DNA of 64,000 nucleotides from assembly GCA_035998495.1 (NCBI GenBank), contig DASYHP010000005.1:19938-83937 (forward strand), in the 5' to 3' direction. The notes under the pieces are model-generated. The model saw nothing but the letters and a program-made list of their open reading frames with translations, did not search any database and was not told where the DNA came from. The DNA is from Mesorhizobium_B sp035998495. GTDB lineage: Bacteria > Pseudomonadota > Alphaproteobacteria > Rhizobiales > Rhizobiaceae. Made by a program: the position numbers and the translations under genes. Positions 1 through 8,238 of the stretch are shown here, piece by piece (position 1 is the first letter of the stretch; every line of letters begins with the position of its first letter).

Positions 1-513
1 TTCGGCCGCGCCCACGAAGCCGACGGGCATGCCGATGATGGCGGCGGGTTTCTCCGCGCCATTCTTCAGGAGGTCCAAGAGGTGGAAGAGCGCGGTCGGC
101 GCGTTGCCGATGGCGACCACGGAATCCCGCATTCTGTCGCCCCAAAGCTCCAGGGCGGCGGCGGAGCGCGTGTTGCCGATCTTCTCCGCGATTTCCGCCG
201 TTTTCGGGTCGTGCAAGGTGCAGATCACCGCGTTGTGCCGGGGCAGCCGCGCGCGGGTCACGCCATGTGCCACCATCTCGGCGTCGCAAAGCACGGGCGC
301 GCCGCGCTCCAGCGCTTCACGCGCCGCGCGGGCGAAGCCAGGTGAGAACACGAAATGCTCGACCGCCTCGACCTGGCCGCAGGCGTGGATCATGCGGATC
401 GCGACCTCGGCCTCTTGCGCCTCGAAGCGGCTGAGGTCGGCTTCGGCGCGGATGATGGCGAAGGATTTTTCGTAGATCGCCTGGCCGTCCCGGATGTAGT
501 CGAATGCGGACAC
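1..513 (-). CDS. cobH: Precorrin-8X methylmutase CobH, 3' part beyond window
   Basis: CobH moves a methyl group from C11 to C12 of precorrin-8X, giving hydrogenobyrinate in the aerobic B12 pathway. The minus-strand reading frame starts at a GTG at 513 and stays open to the window edge, about 171 codons of a family usually a little over 200. The visible protein begins MSAFDYIRDGQAIY and contains the characteristic GDRMRDSVVAIGNAPTALF stretch and a GMPVGFVGAAE segment, which are CobH hallmarks. It lies one base after the cobG stop codon, so it is the next gene of the cobW-cobN-cobG operon and is probably translationally coupled. The rest of the operon lies outside the window. Confidence 0.93.
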   Translation of the reverse strand, partial: MSAFDYIRDGQAIYEKSFAIIRAEADLSRFEAQEAEVAIRMIHACGQVEAVEHFVFSPGFARAAREALERGAPVLCDAEMVAHGVTRARLPRHNAVICTLHDPKTAEIAEKIGNTRSAAALELWGDRMRDSVVAIGNAPTALFHLLDLLKNGAEKPAAIIGMPVGFVGAAE

Positions 514-514
514 G

Positions 515-1939
515 TTACCCTCGCGCGGCCAGCGCCGCTTCTTCCGGCCGTGTTTCGCGCCCGGCCGGCTCGACCAAGCGCCGGAAAGCGGCGACGGCTT
601 CCCCCCTTGCGACAGCGTGTTGCGGGCCGCCGGGCGAACGCAAGGTGAGCGTCTCGGGCGTTTCGCCCACGAGTTCCCATGCGCCGGCGGGCGCGCCGCA
701 GCGTTTCGGGCACCCGGAGACGTGGAGCCGCGAGGGCTCATGGTGCGGCAACGCGGCGGCAAGCTCGACGGCCAGATCCTTCGTGGCCGTCACGCCCGAG
801 GCGCAGGCCGGCGCGCCGGCGCAAGCCGTCACACGGAGGCGCGGGTCGGCGGGATCGGCCACGAGGCCGAGGGTTTGGGCGGCGCGGCGCAAGGCGGAGA
901 TGCCGTTCACGGCAAGGCCCAGCGCCAAGATTCCATGCTGGGGCGCAAGGCGGATTTCCCTCGCGCCGGCCGCCGAGGCAGCGTCGCAGAAGGCAGCCAA
1001 CTCGCCCGCGGAAATCTGGCCGAAGGGGAGGGCGAGGCCAAGGGCGGCGGAGCCATCGCGCAAGGGGAAGAGGCCGGCGGGAGAACTCTCGCTTGTTGCG
1101 TCCTCTGGCCCCCTCCACTGCCTTCGGCGGTCCCCCTCCCCCATGAATGGGGGAGGATCCAGGTCGCGTCGGTCTCGCCGCTGCGGATCCTCCTCTGCGA
1201 AGCGGGGGAGGGGGACCACGCGAAGCGTGGTGGAGGGAGCTGAGTCCGTTTCGGATCGCGCTTCGACAGGGGGAGAAAAGCCCACCAGCGCGCTCAACTC
1301 TGCGGGCTCCTCCAGCAAATCCCGCGCCCGTGCTTTCGGCCCCCGCGCGGCGATCGCAAGCAGCAGGCGCGAGGCGGCGTGGCAGGCCTCGTCTTCCGAG
1401 AGGTCGGCCAGCGGCGTGGCGGTGGCGGCCGTGCCGGCGAGCGAAAGTCGCCACAGGACCGCCTCATCGACGCGAACGGCCTGGAGGCGGATGTCGGCGG
1501 ACAGCGCGGACGATGTGAGCCGGCCGCCACTGTCCACCACCACCGAGATTTTAGGGCCGAGCCCGGCGAGCTTGCCTGCGACGGCCGCGGCGAGCTGGGC
1601 CGACAGCGGATGCGGGTCGGCGATCTCCTGTTCGTCGAGACCGGCCAGCGAGCCCGTTTCGACGGCTAGGCCCGAGCGGAAGGCGAGGCCCAGCCGGTCC
1701 AGCTCTTCGGCGAGTCGTCCCGCGCTCGCTTCCGAAAGGCCGCGGACCTGGAGATTGCCGCGCGACGTGACTTCCAGGACGCCGTTGCCGTGGCGGCGGG
1801 CGGCCTCGGCGACGGCGCGGAGCCCGTCAGGCGAAAAGCCGCCCTGCATGGGCGACAGCCGGGCCAAGAACCCGTCGCCCGTCAGCATGGGTTTCGAAAG
1901 CGTGGGGCAGGCGCCCCGGCGGCGATCGTCTGCCGTCAT
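515..1939 (-). CDS. cobG: Precorrin-3B synthase CobG (with inserted repeat peptide)
   Basis: CobG is a sulfite/nitrite-reductase-like Fe-S protein that uses oxygen to convert precorrin-3A to precorrin-3B. The 474-residue product has the N-terminal ferredoxin-like half (GDGFLARLSPMQGGFSPDGL, then EVTSRGNLQVRGL). The C-terminal half carries the cysteine clusters CAGAPAC and CPKRC expected to bind the 4Fe-4S centre. The start at 1939 overlaps the cobN stop as ATGA. Oddly, about 42 residues in the middle (roughly residues 234-276) are encoded by a palindromic repeat element (see 1111-1237) and interrupt the join between the two halves. The frame is kept open, so the gene may still be functional. 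Confidence 0.92.
   Translation of the reverse strand: MTADDRRRGACPTLSKPMLTGDGFLARLSPMQGGFSPDGLRAVAEAARRHGNGVLEVTSRGNLQVRGLSEASAGRLAEELDRLGLAFRSGLAVETGSLAGLDEQEIADPHPLSAQLAAAVAGKLAGLGPKISVVVDSGGRLTSSALSADIRLQAVRVDEAVLWRLSLAGTAATATPLADLSEDEACHAASRLLLAIAARGPKARARDLLEEPAELSALVGFSPPVEARSETDSAPSTTLRVVPLPRFAEEDPQRRDRRDLDPPPFMGEGDRRRQWRGPEDATSESSPAGLFPLRDGSAALGLALPFGQISAGELAAFCDAASAAGAREIRLAPQHGILALGLAVNGISALRRAAQTLGLVADPADPRLRVTACAGAPACASGVTATKDLAVELAAALPHHEPSRLHVSGCPKRCGAPAGAWELVGETPETLTLRSPGGPQHAVARGEAVAAFRRLVEPAGRETRPEEAALAARG
1111..1237. repeat. Intragenic palindromic repeat inside cobG
   Basis: Arms at 1111-1142 (CCCTCCACTGCCTTCGGCGG then a C/T-rich run) and 1204-1237 are imperfect inverted copies of each other, and each reads into a tract of the type TCCCCCTCCCCC. 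A second small hairpin, CTCCCCC-atgaat-GGGGGAG, is nested just inside the left arm. The organisation matches the intergenic element at 15324-15490: an outer arm, then a CTCCCCC/GGGGGAG core, a spacer, and the mirrored outer arm. In the cobG frame it reads in-frame as a proline- and arginine-rich peptide without stops. It looks like a mobile palindromic element that inserted into a coding region without breaking it. Confidence 0.8.
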
Positions 1940-4900
1940 GCCGCCTGCTCCAGCCCCTGCGCCTCGGCGATGAGGGCCATCAGATCACCGTCCACCGAAT
2001 TGCGGAGCGGGTGCCACAGGCCGCGACGCCGCGCGGCGGCGAAGCGCTCGGCGATGGCGCGCGCGGCGGCAGGGTTCTCGCGCAGCATGAAGGCGCGCAC
2101 GCGCGGGTTCTCGACATAGGCGGCGTGAACGGCGTCGATTAGATCGGACGGGATGGCGCTCGTGGTCTCCGCGAACCCGATGAGGCGGTCCACGGTCTCC
2201 GCGAACTCGGCGGCCCCGCGCGGCCCGTGCCGCATCTGGCCTTCCACGAAGCGTGGGTTCGTCGCGCGGGCATGGACGACGCGGGCCAGCGCCTGGGCGA
2301 GCGGCCGCGCGCGCGGCCTCTTGGGGTCGGTCGTGTCGAGGGCGATCACATCGGCGTGCCTGCCCAGCGCGGCGAGGGCCGCGGAAAAACCGCCGATGAA
2401 GCTCACATCGGCCGAGCCGTCGAGCAGGTCGCGGGCGGAGTCGTCGCCGACATGGACCAGCAGGTCGGCCCCTTCCAGCGCCGCCCGGAACGCGCCGGGC
2501 GCGGCAAAACCTTCGCCCTCTGGCCCGCCGAAGCCATGCGAGGTGGCGGCGAGGAAGGTTTCTCCGATCTCCTCGCGCCGCTCCCAGTCGCCGGAGGCCA
2601 AGAGCTCCTCGACCCCCGCACCATAGGTTCCAGGCGAGGAGCCGAAGACACGTGGCGGCACGTGGTTCTCAGCCCGGGACAATTCCGCAAGCGGGTTGTC
2701 GCCGGGCGCCTCGTCTCGCGCGGCGATCGCCTTCGCGGCGGCGTCGAGAAGCGCGATCTGGGTGGGGAACATGTCGCGGAACAGGCCGGAGATGCGGAAG
2801 GAAACATCCACGCGCGGCCGGCCCAAGCTCGCAGGCGGCAGCACCTCGACGCCCGACACGCGGCCGGTGGCGGCATCCCATTGCGGGCGGCAGCCCATCA
2901 GCCAGAGCCCTTGCGCGATCTCCTCGCCCCCCGTCCGCAGGCTCGCGCTGCCCCAGAGGTCGAGCACGAGCGATCGCGGCCAGTCGCCATGGTCCTGGGC
3001 GTAGCGGCGCAAGACCTCCTCGGCGGCCATTTTTCCGAGCTCGAAGCCGGTGGGCGTGGGCAGGTGGCGGGGGTCGGAGGTGAAGAGGTTGCGGCCGGTG
3101 GGGAGCACGTCGAGCCGGCCGCGCGCGGGCGCGCCGGACGGTCCCGGCGACACATGCCGCCCGTCGAGCGCGGCGAGCAGGCCGCCGCGCTCCGCCGCCG
3201 CGCTTTGCAGCCGCAGCGGGTCGGTCTCGCCCGACGCGGCGCGGCCGAACACGTGCAGCCCGTCCTTGATCGCGAAATCCTTGATGTCGCAGAGCCAGGC
3301 GTCGATGCGCGCGAGCGCCGTATCCGGATCGTCGGCTCCGTCCACGCCGACTTGTTTGGCGAGGCCGGTTTCCTGCGCTTTTTCCACGATCAGCTTGGCG
3401 AGCCGGTCGCGGCGGCGGCGGTCGAGCCCGTCGGCCTGGGCGTATTCATCGATCAGCCGCTCCAGCGCCCGTCCGTTCTCGTCGAGCCCGCTTTCCACGA
3501 GCGGCGGGGGCAGGTGGCCGATCGTGACGGCGGCAATCCGACGCTTCGCCTGGGCGGCCTCGCCGGGGTTCGACACGATGAAGGGATAGACCACCGGCAG
3601 GCCGCCCGTGACGATCTCGGGGAAGCAGCTTTCGCTCGACGCCACCGTCTTGCCCGGCAGCCATTCGAGCGTGCCATGGGCGCCGAGGTGGACAAGCGCG
3701 TGGCAGTCCAGCGCTTCGCGCAGCCAGAAGCCGAAGGCGAGAAGCGCGTGGCGGGGAGGGAGCGTGGGATCGTGATAGTCGGCGCGGCGGTCGGCGTTTT
3801 TGCCGCGGTCGGGCGCGAGCGCGACGGTGACGTTGCCGAAGCGAGCGGCGCGGAAGCGGAATGCGTCGCAATCATTCTCGGCATCAGGAGCGCCCCAGGC
3901 CGCCTCGACCTGCTCACGGGCGGCAGAGGGGATACGCGCGAAAAGCTCGCGATAGGACTCAACAGAAAGAGCTTCGCTTTCGCGCAGCAAATCAAGAAGC
4001 TCGCGCGGCGATTCCGGTATGTCCTCAACACGGTAACCGGCGGCCTTCAAGTCGTGCAGCATCGTCATCGCGCTTTGCGGCACGTCGAGGCCGACCGCAT
4101 AGCCCGTGCGTCCGGCGGCAGCGGGATAGTCGGGAAGGAGGATCGCGACCCGGCGCTCGGCGGGCGGGGTTTGTTGCAGGCGCAGCAATTCTGCGGCGCG
4201 GGTCGCGACGGCCTCGATGCGTGACGGCTCGGGCCGGTTGAACTGACCGCGAAAGCTCAAATCCGGGTCGATCTCGCGTTCGGCCTTGAAGGAGATTGCG
4301 CCGGCCAGGACGCGGCCATCGATCTCGGGCAGCACCACATGCATGGCGAGGTCGGCGGGGGCGAGGCCGCGGCCGTTCTTCTCCCACGCCTCGCGGCGCG
4401 TGTTGGCGAGCAGCGCCTGGAGCACAGGCGCGCCCAGCCGGTCGAGCATGGTGCATCCCTCGTCGTCGGGCGACAAGGCGAAGGCGGTTGTGGCGACGAT
4501 GAGCGCCGGGTTCAGTCGCTTGAGCGCGTCTTCCACGCGGGCGCAAACCGCGCCATCCTTGAGGCTGGAGGCGAAAAGCGGCACGGGCGCCATGCCGCGC
4601 GCCTTCAGCACTCGGTGCAAAGCATCGATCGGATCGGCGTCGGCGGCGAGCAGCACCGAGCGGTAGAACAGGATCGGCACGACCGGCGTGCCGGCGGGCA
4701 GGCCGGCAAGGACGGCGTCGATCGTCTGGATGCCGTGGTCGGGGTCGTAAAAGCCCATCCGGTCGAGCGGCGCAGGCGGGGGTGGCGCAGCCTCGGCGCG
4801 GCCCGCGTGAAAGGCGAGCCGATCCAGCAGCGCATCCATGTTGGCGAGCCCGCCCTCGCGGAAATAGCCGAGCAGCAGGCGCAGCTCATCGTCGGGCAAG

Positions 4901-5289
4901 GTGGAAAGGCGGTCGAGCGCAACGTCTTCGTCGCGGCACTCGCCGGGCAGGAGCGCCAGTTTGATCCCTCGTTCGCGGGAAAGCTCGGCCAGGCAGTCGC
5001 AGCCATAGCGCCACCAGTCATAACCGCCGAGGATGCGGACCAGGATGACCTTGGCCCGAGACGCCGCCTTGTCGATCCACAGATCGACGGACATGGGATG
5101 GCGCAGCTCGGCGAGGCGCGCGAGCCGCAGCGAGGAGTCCGGGCTCCCCTTGGCTGTCCAGGCCCGGCCGATGGCGGCGAGGTCGCTGTCGGAAAAGGAC
5201 AGCACGACGATCTCGCCCGGCCGCTGGTCGAGATCGACCGGCTCGACCAAATCGTCGAGCGAGGCGCTGGAGGTGGCGAGAAGATGCAT
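1936..5289 (-). CDS. cobN: Cobaltochelatase large subunit CobN
   Basis: CobN is the porphyrin-binding subunit of the ATP-dependent cobaltochelatase CobNST, which inserts Co(II) into hydrogenobyrinic acid a,c-diamide. The 1117-residue protein has the CobN N-terminus (MHLLATSSASLDDL, later LRHPMSVDLWIDK), the ChlH/BchH-like central section with LVHLGAHGTLEWLPGK, and the terminal RENPAAARAIAERF segment. It is shorter than the roughly 1250-1280 residues I recall for rhizobial and Pseudomonas CobN, but both ends look intact. The stop overlaps the cobG start (ATGA), and 7 bases separate its start from the cobW stop. The partner genes cobS and cobT are not in the window. Confidence 0.95.
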   Translation of the reverse strand: MHLLATSSASLDDLVEPVDLDQRPGEIVVLSFSDSDLAAIGRAWTAKGSPDSSLRLARLAELRHPMSVDLWIDKAASRAKVILVRILGGYDWWRYGCDCLAELSRERGIKLALLPGECRDEDVALDRLSTLPDDELRLLLGYFREGGLANMDALLDRLAFHAGRAEAAPPPPAPLDRMGFYDPDHGIQTIDAVLAGLPAGTPVVPILFYRSVLLAADADPIDALHRVLKARGMAPVPLFASSLKDGAVCARVEDALKRLNPALIVATTAFALSPDDEGCTMLDRLGAPVLQALLANTRREAWEKNGRGLAPADLAMHVVLPEIDGRVLAGAISFKAEREIDPDLSFRGQFNRPEPSRIEAVATRAAELLRLQQTPPAERRVAILLPDYPAAAGRTGYAVGLDVPQSAMTMLHDLKAAGYRVEDIPESPRELLDLLRESEALSVESYRELFARIPSAAREQVEAAWGAPDAENDCDAFRFRAARFGNVTVALAPDRGKNADRRADYHDPTLPPRHALLAFGFWLREALDCHALVHLGAHGTLEWLPGKTVASSESCFPEIVTGGLPVVYPFIVSNPGEAAQAKRRIAAVTIGHLPPPLVESGLDENGRALERLIDEYAQADGLDRRRRDRLAKLIVEKAQETGLAKQVGVDGADDPDTALARIDAWLCDIKDFAIKDGLHVFGRAASGETDPLRLQSAAAERGGLLAALDGRHVSPGPSGAPARGRLDVLPTGRNLFTSDPRHLPTPTGFELGKMAAEEVLRRYAQDHGDWPRSLVLDLWGSASLRTGGEEIAQGLWLMGCRPQWDAATGRVSGVEVLPPASLGRPRVDVSFRISGLFRDMFPTQIALLDAAAKAIAARDEAPGDNPLAELSRAENHVPPRVFGSSPGTYGAGVEELLASGDWERREEIGETFLAATSHGFGGPEGEGFAAPGAFRAALEGADLLVHVGDDSARDLLDGSADVSFIGGFSAALAALGRHADVIALDTTDPKRPRARPLAQALARVVHARATNPRFVEGQMRHGPRGAAEFAETVDRLIGFAETTSAIPSDLIDAVHAAYVENPRVRAFMLRENPAAARAIAERFAAARRRGLWHPLRNSVDGDLMALIAEAQGLEQAA

Positions 5290-5296
5290 GGAAGCG

Positions 5297-6340
5297 TCAG
5301 GCTGCGCCGGACAAGATGCCGGTCACGCGGTCGCGGTCGAGACCTTTCAGGCCGATCACCACGAGCCGCGTCCGCCGCGCTTCGTCGAGCTTCCAGGGGC
5401 GGTCGAAGCCGTGACCCACGCGCGCGCCAACCGCCTGGACGAGCAGCCGCATGGGCTTTTCCTCCACGGCGGCGAAGCCCTTGAGGCGCAGCACATCGGC
5501 TTCCTCCGCCGCGCGCTTGACGCGCTCGGCGAGCAGCTTGGGGTCGGAAACGGCGGGAAGCTCCACGACGAAACTGTCGAAATCGTCGTGCTCGTGGTCG
5601 AGCTCGTCGTCGTGATGGGTGCGGCGGTTGTCGATGTCGTCTTCCGTGCCGATGCCAAGACCAAGGAGAACGGAAGGATCGACCCTGCCGTGGGCGGCCG
5701 GCACCAGCTTGGTGGCGCGGCCCAGATGCTCCTCGACCTGCCGGCGCGCTTCCATCAGGCCCTGCTCGTCAAGCCGGTCGCTTTTCGACAGGATCACGAG
5801 GTCGGCGCAGGCCACCTGATCCTCGAACACCTCCTCCACGGGGTCGTCATGGTCGAGCGATGCGTCTTGCATGCGTTGGGCGGCGAGCGCGTCGAGGTCG
5901 GCGGCCACGCGGCCCTGCGCCAAGGCCTCGCCGTCCACCACGGCCACCACGCCGTCCACGGTCACCCGGCCCTTGATGGCCGGCCACTGAAAGGCCTGCA
6001 CCAATGGCTTGGGCAAAGCGAGGCCCGAGGTCTCGATCAGGATGTGCTCGACCTTCGGCTCGCGCGACAGGATCGTGTCGAGCGCGGGCACGAAATCGTC
6101 CGCCACCGTGCAGCAGATGCAGCCGTTGGCGAGCTCCACCACGTTCTCCTCGGGGCAGCTTTCCACGCCGCAGCCCTTCAGGATCTCGCCGTCGATCCCG
6201 AGGTCGCCGAACTCGTTGACGATCACGGCGAGCCGCCGCCCACCGGCGTTCTCCAGGATGTTGCGGATCAGCGTGGTCTTGCCCGCGCCCAGGAATCCGG
6301 TGACGACGGTGCAGGGGACACGGGTGATGGCGGCGCTCAT
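5297..6340 (-). CDS. cobW: CobW GTPase, metal-trafficking chaperone of B12 synthesis
   Basis: This is a COG0523 G3E GTPase thought to deliver cobalt to the cobaltochelatase. The Walker A motif GFLGAGKTT lies near residues 15-23, the metal-binding CxCC appears as GCICCTV, and a histidine/aspartate-rich linker (THHDDELDHEHDDFDSF) could bind metal. The C-terminal CobW domain follows (LRLKGFAAVEEKPMRL). An in-frame ATG lies 60 bases further upstream, but the ATG at 6340 overlaps the preceding stop as ATGA and gives the canonical N-terminus MSAAITRVPCTVVTGF, so 6340 is chosen. It is the second gene of the leftward riboswitch-controlled operon. Confidence 0.94.
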   Translation of the reverse strand: MSAAITRVPCTVVTGFLGAGKTTLIRNILENAGGRRLAVIVNEFGDLGIDGEILKGCGVESCPEENVVELANGCICCTVADDFVPALDTILSREPKVEHILIETSGLALPKPLVQAFQWPAIKGRVTVDGVVAVVDGEALAQGRVAADLDALAAQRMQDASLDHDDPVEEVFEDQVACADLVILSKSDRLDEQGLMEARRQVEEHLGRATKLVPAAHGRVDPSVLLGLGIGTEDDIDNRRTHHDDELDHEHDDFDSFVVELPAVSDPKLLAERVKRAAEEADVLRLKGFAAVEEKPMRLLVQAVGARVGHGFDRPWKLDEARRTRLVVIGLKGLDRDRVTGILSGAA

Positions 6341-6750
6341 GCCGGCTCCTCGAAAAGGCGAAGGGGAGGGATGCGGGCGACGAGCCCGCGCTTCAGGCAA
6401 TCCGGGCGGCCGCGCCAGGGCAGAATTCCGTCATCGGCCCGCGCCAGGAGTTTCGCGCCGGCGATCAGGTCGGGGCCGTTTTCCGGGGAAAGGTCGCCGA
6501 ACACATAGGTCCACGCGCCAGGCAGAACCATCGCGGCGCTCAGGCGGCGTTTGCAGTTGCCCAGGCACTCGACGGCGGTCACGTTCACGCCGGGCCCGGC
6601 CGCTTCCCGTGCCGAGCGGGCCAAAAGCTCGCCGGGGCGGGGATGGGCATCGGAGCCGGAGGCGTCGCGGCAGGACGAGCAGACCACGACCGTGACCTCC
6701 CCAGCCGCAGCAGGGTCCGGGGGGACCACAAGGGATTCAAGCTCGGCCAC
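6337..6750 (-). CDS. DUF1636 thioredoxin-fold ferredoxin-like protein
   Basis: This 137-residue product begins at a GTG and is the first gene after the leftward cobalamin riboswitch. It has four cysteines arranged as a CSSC pair near the N-terminus and a CLGNC pair near residue 65, the layout of thioredoxin-like 2Fe-2S ferredoxins, which fits the DUF1636 family. Such genes are commonly placed beside cobW, so a role in cobalt or electron supply for B12 synthesis is likely. No biochemical function is established from the sequence itself. Its TGA overlaps the cobW ATG by four bases. Confidence 0.8.
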   Translation of the reverse strand: MAELESLVVPPDPAAAGEVTVVVCSSCRDASGSDAHPRPGELLARSAREAAGPGVNVTAVECLGNCKRRLSAAMVLPGAWTYVFGDLSPENGPDLIAGAKLLARADDGILPWRGRPDCLKRGLVARIPPLRLFEEPA

Positions 6751-6794
6751 GCACCGCTCCTTGCCCGGAACACCCGCCGGACGGTCAGGATCAC

Positions 6795-6985
6795 TCGACG
6801 CGACGGCAGGTCTCCTGGCTCGCGGGTCTCAGCCTTCAGGTCGCCTTCCCGGACATCTCGTCCAGTGGCCTCTCGCCTGAACGCTCGCCGCTCACAGTTG
6901 CGGGCACAGCCGCGGATTCGGCCGCTTGAGCGGACCCCACCGCATTCCCTTTCGCACCCCATCCCTTGCCGGGAAGGGGACCGTC
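6795..6985 (-). promoter_or_regulatory. Cobalamin riboswitch controlling DUF1636-cobW-cobN-cobG-cobH
   Basis: Read on the minus strand, this leader contains the B12-riboswitch landmarks in order: GGGAATGCGGTG, then GGCTGTGCCCGCAACTGTGA, the B12 box GCCACTGG, the CGGGAAGG segment and the 3' AGCCAGGAGACCTGCC closing region near 6803-6820. It ends about 45 bases before the first gene of the operon. Adenosylcobalamin binding is expected to shut down expression. The exact 5' boundary is estimated. Confidence 0.93.
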
Positions 6986-7104
6986 GCGAGGGCATTTACG
7001 GGCAGCGGAGCGGGGGTGTCAATGCGAGGACGCGGCAACCATGCGCCATCGCATGTCGCGATTCCGTTTGCCGCGCCGTGAACTTCTCCGCTATGGATGG
7101 GCGG

Positions 7105-7285
7105 TCGTCGGTGCGTTCGCGAGAGCGCAAGAGGGAACGCGGTGCGGGCTCACGAGGCCTCATGCCGCGGCTGCCCCCGCAACTGTGAGCGGCGAGCTTT
7201 CGTCCACGCGCCACTGGGGCAACAGCCCTGGGAAGGCGGGCGGAAGCGCCGAGCCGCAAGCCAGGAAACCTGCCGGCGGCGGGGA
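7105..7285 (+). promoter_or_regulatory. Cobalamin riboswitch controlling cbtB-cbtA-cobU-cobO-cobQ
   Basis: The plus-strand leader carries GGGAACGCGGTG, GCTGCCCCCGCAACTGTGAG, the B12 box GCCACTGG at 7210-7217, CTGGGAAGG and AAGCCAGGAAACCTGCC near 7258-7274. It lies back to back with the leftward riboswitch, leaving roughly 120 bases for two divergent promoters. It ends about 45-50 bases before cbtB, so it likely represses cobalt import and late B12 genes when the cofactor is abundant. Confidence 0.94.
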
Positions 7286-7328
7286 ACTGAACCAGGCCCT
7301 CGGTGGGAGGGCGGAAGGGGTTTTTCGG

Positions 7329-7508
7329 ATGTTCAAGTCTGCCTTCGCCGTGCAAGCCGCCGTTTTCGCGCCCTCGCGGTTGCTGCCGCTCGTGCTCGCA
7401 GCAGGTCTCGGGTTCTTCGTGACGGGCTTCGTGGGCCTCGCGCCGATGGATGCCGTGCATGCGGCGGCGCATGACTACCGCCACGCCATGGGCTTTCCCT
7501 GCCACTGA
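7329..7508 (+). CDS. cbtB: CbtB, small subunit of predicted cobalt transporter
   Basis: This 59-residue membrane protein has one hydrophobic helix (about residues 17-38) and the C-terminal histidines typical of CbtB (AAAHDYRHAMGFPCH). The family is known as the small partner of CbtA in B12-regulated cobalt uptake. The gene is the first after the rightward cobalamin riboswitch. A purine-rich AAGGGG lies about 10 bases before its ATG. cbtA follows after 10 bases. The HxxxH and the cysteine near the end are plausible metal ligands, which is inference. Confidence 0.9.
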   Translation: MFKSAFAVQAAVFAPSRLLPLVLAAGLGFFVTGFVGLAPMDAVHAAAHDYRHAMGFPCH

Positions 7509-7518
7509 GGCGTCTCCC

Positions 7519-8238
7519 ATGACGGCCTTTCGAAACGTCGTGTTCACCGCGGCGCTGGCTGGGCTTTTGGCCGGCCTGGTGCTCGCGGTGCTGCAAAGCT
7601 TCACGACCGTGCCCCTGATACTCGAAGCCGAGCGCTACGAGATTCTGGGCGTGACCGACCACGACCATGCTCATGGCGCGGAAGCGGGCCATGCCCACGA
7701 CCATGCCTGGGCGCCGGAGGACGGATTCGAGCGCGGGGCGTTCACGCTCGGCGCCAACATCGTGGCTGGGATCGGGCTGGCGCTGGTGCTGGTGGCCGTG
7801 AGCGAGGCTTTCGGCGGCGTCGCGTCGTGGCGGCGGGGGGTCCTGTGGGGCTTGGCGGGCTTCGCCGCCTTCACGCTCGCGCCAGGGCTCGGCCTGCCGC
7901 CCGAACTGCCGGGAATGCCGGCGGCCGATCTCGGCGCGCGGCAGGCCTGGTGGATCTTCACCGTGCTCGCCACGGGCGCCGGCATTGCGCTGTTCGCCTT
8001 CCGCCGTTCGACTGTTCCGGCGCTGGCAGGCGTCGCGCTGATCGCCGCGCCGCATCTCCTCGGCGCGCCGCAGCCGGTGTCGCACGAAACTGCCGTCCCC
8101 GCCGAGCTGCACCGGCAGTTCGTGCTGGCGGTGATGCTTTCGAGCTTGGCCTTCTGGCTGGTGCTGGGCGCGGCGGCCGGCGCCCTGCGGGGCCGCTTCG
8201 CCGGGCCACAGCTTGCGGCCAGGAACAGTCTTGGGTGA
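7519..8238 (+). CDS. cbtA: CbtA, predicted cobalt transporter membrane subunit
   Basis: This 239-residue multi-helix protein begins MTAFRNVVFTAALAGLLAG. A histidine-rich loop (DHDHAHGAEAGHAHDHAW) at about residues 45-62 is a likely extracytoplasmic metal trap. About five further hydrophobic segments follow, including a conserved WWIFTVLATGAG helix. Together with CbtB it forms a predicted secondary cobalt importer found in B12-regulated loci of proteobacteria. Its 3' end overlaps the beginning of the cobU frame, consistent with translational coupling. Confidence 0.9.
   Translation: MTAFRNVVFTAALAGLLAGLVLAVLQSFTTVPLILEAERYEILGVTDHDHAHGAEAGHAHDHAWAPEDGFERGAFTLGANIVAGIGLALVLVAVSEAFGGVASWRRGVLWGLAGFAAFTLAPGLGLPPELPGMPAADLGARQAWWIFTVLATGAGIALFAFRRSTVPALAGVALIAAPHLLGAPQPVSHETAVPAELHRQFVLAVMLSSLAFWLVLGAAAGALRGRFAGPQLAARNSLG

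Noticed and set aside
2227..4224. Long plus-strand ORF (665 aa) opposite cobN
   Set aside because: It lies antisense to the well-supported cobN gene and has no recognisable motif; long shadow frames are common in GC-rich DNA.
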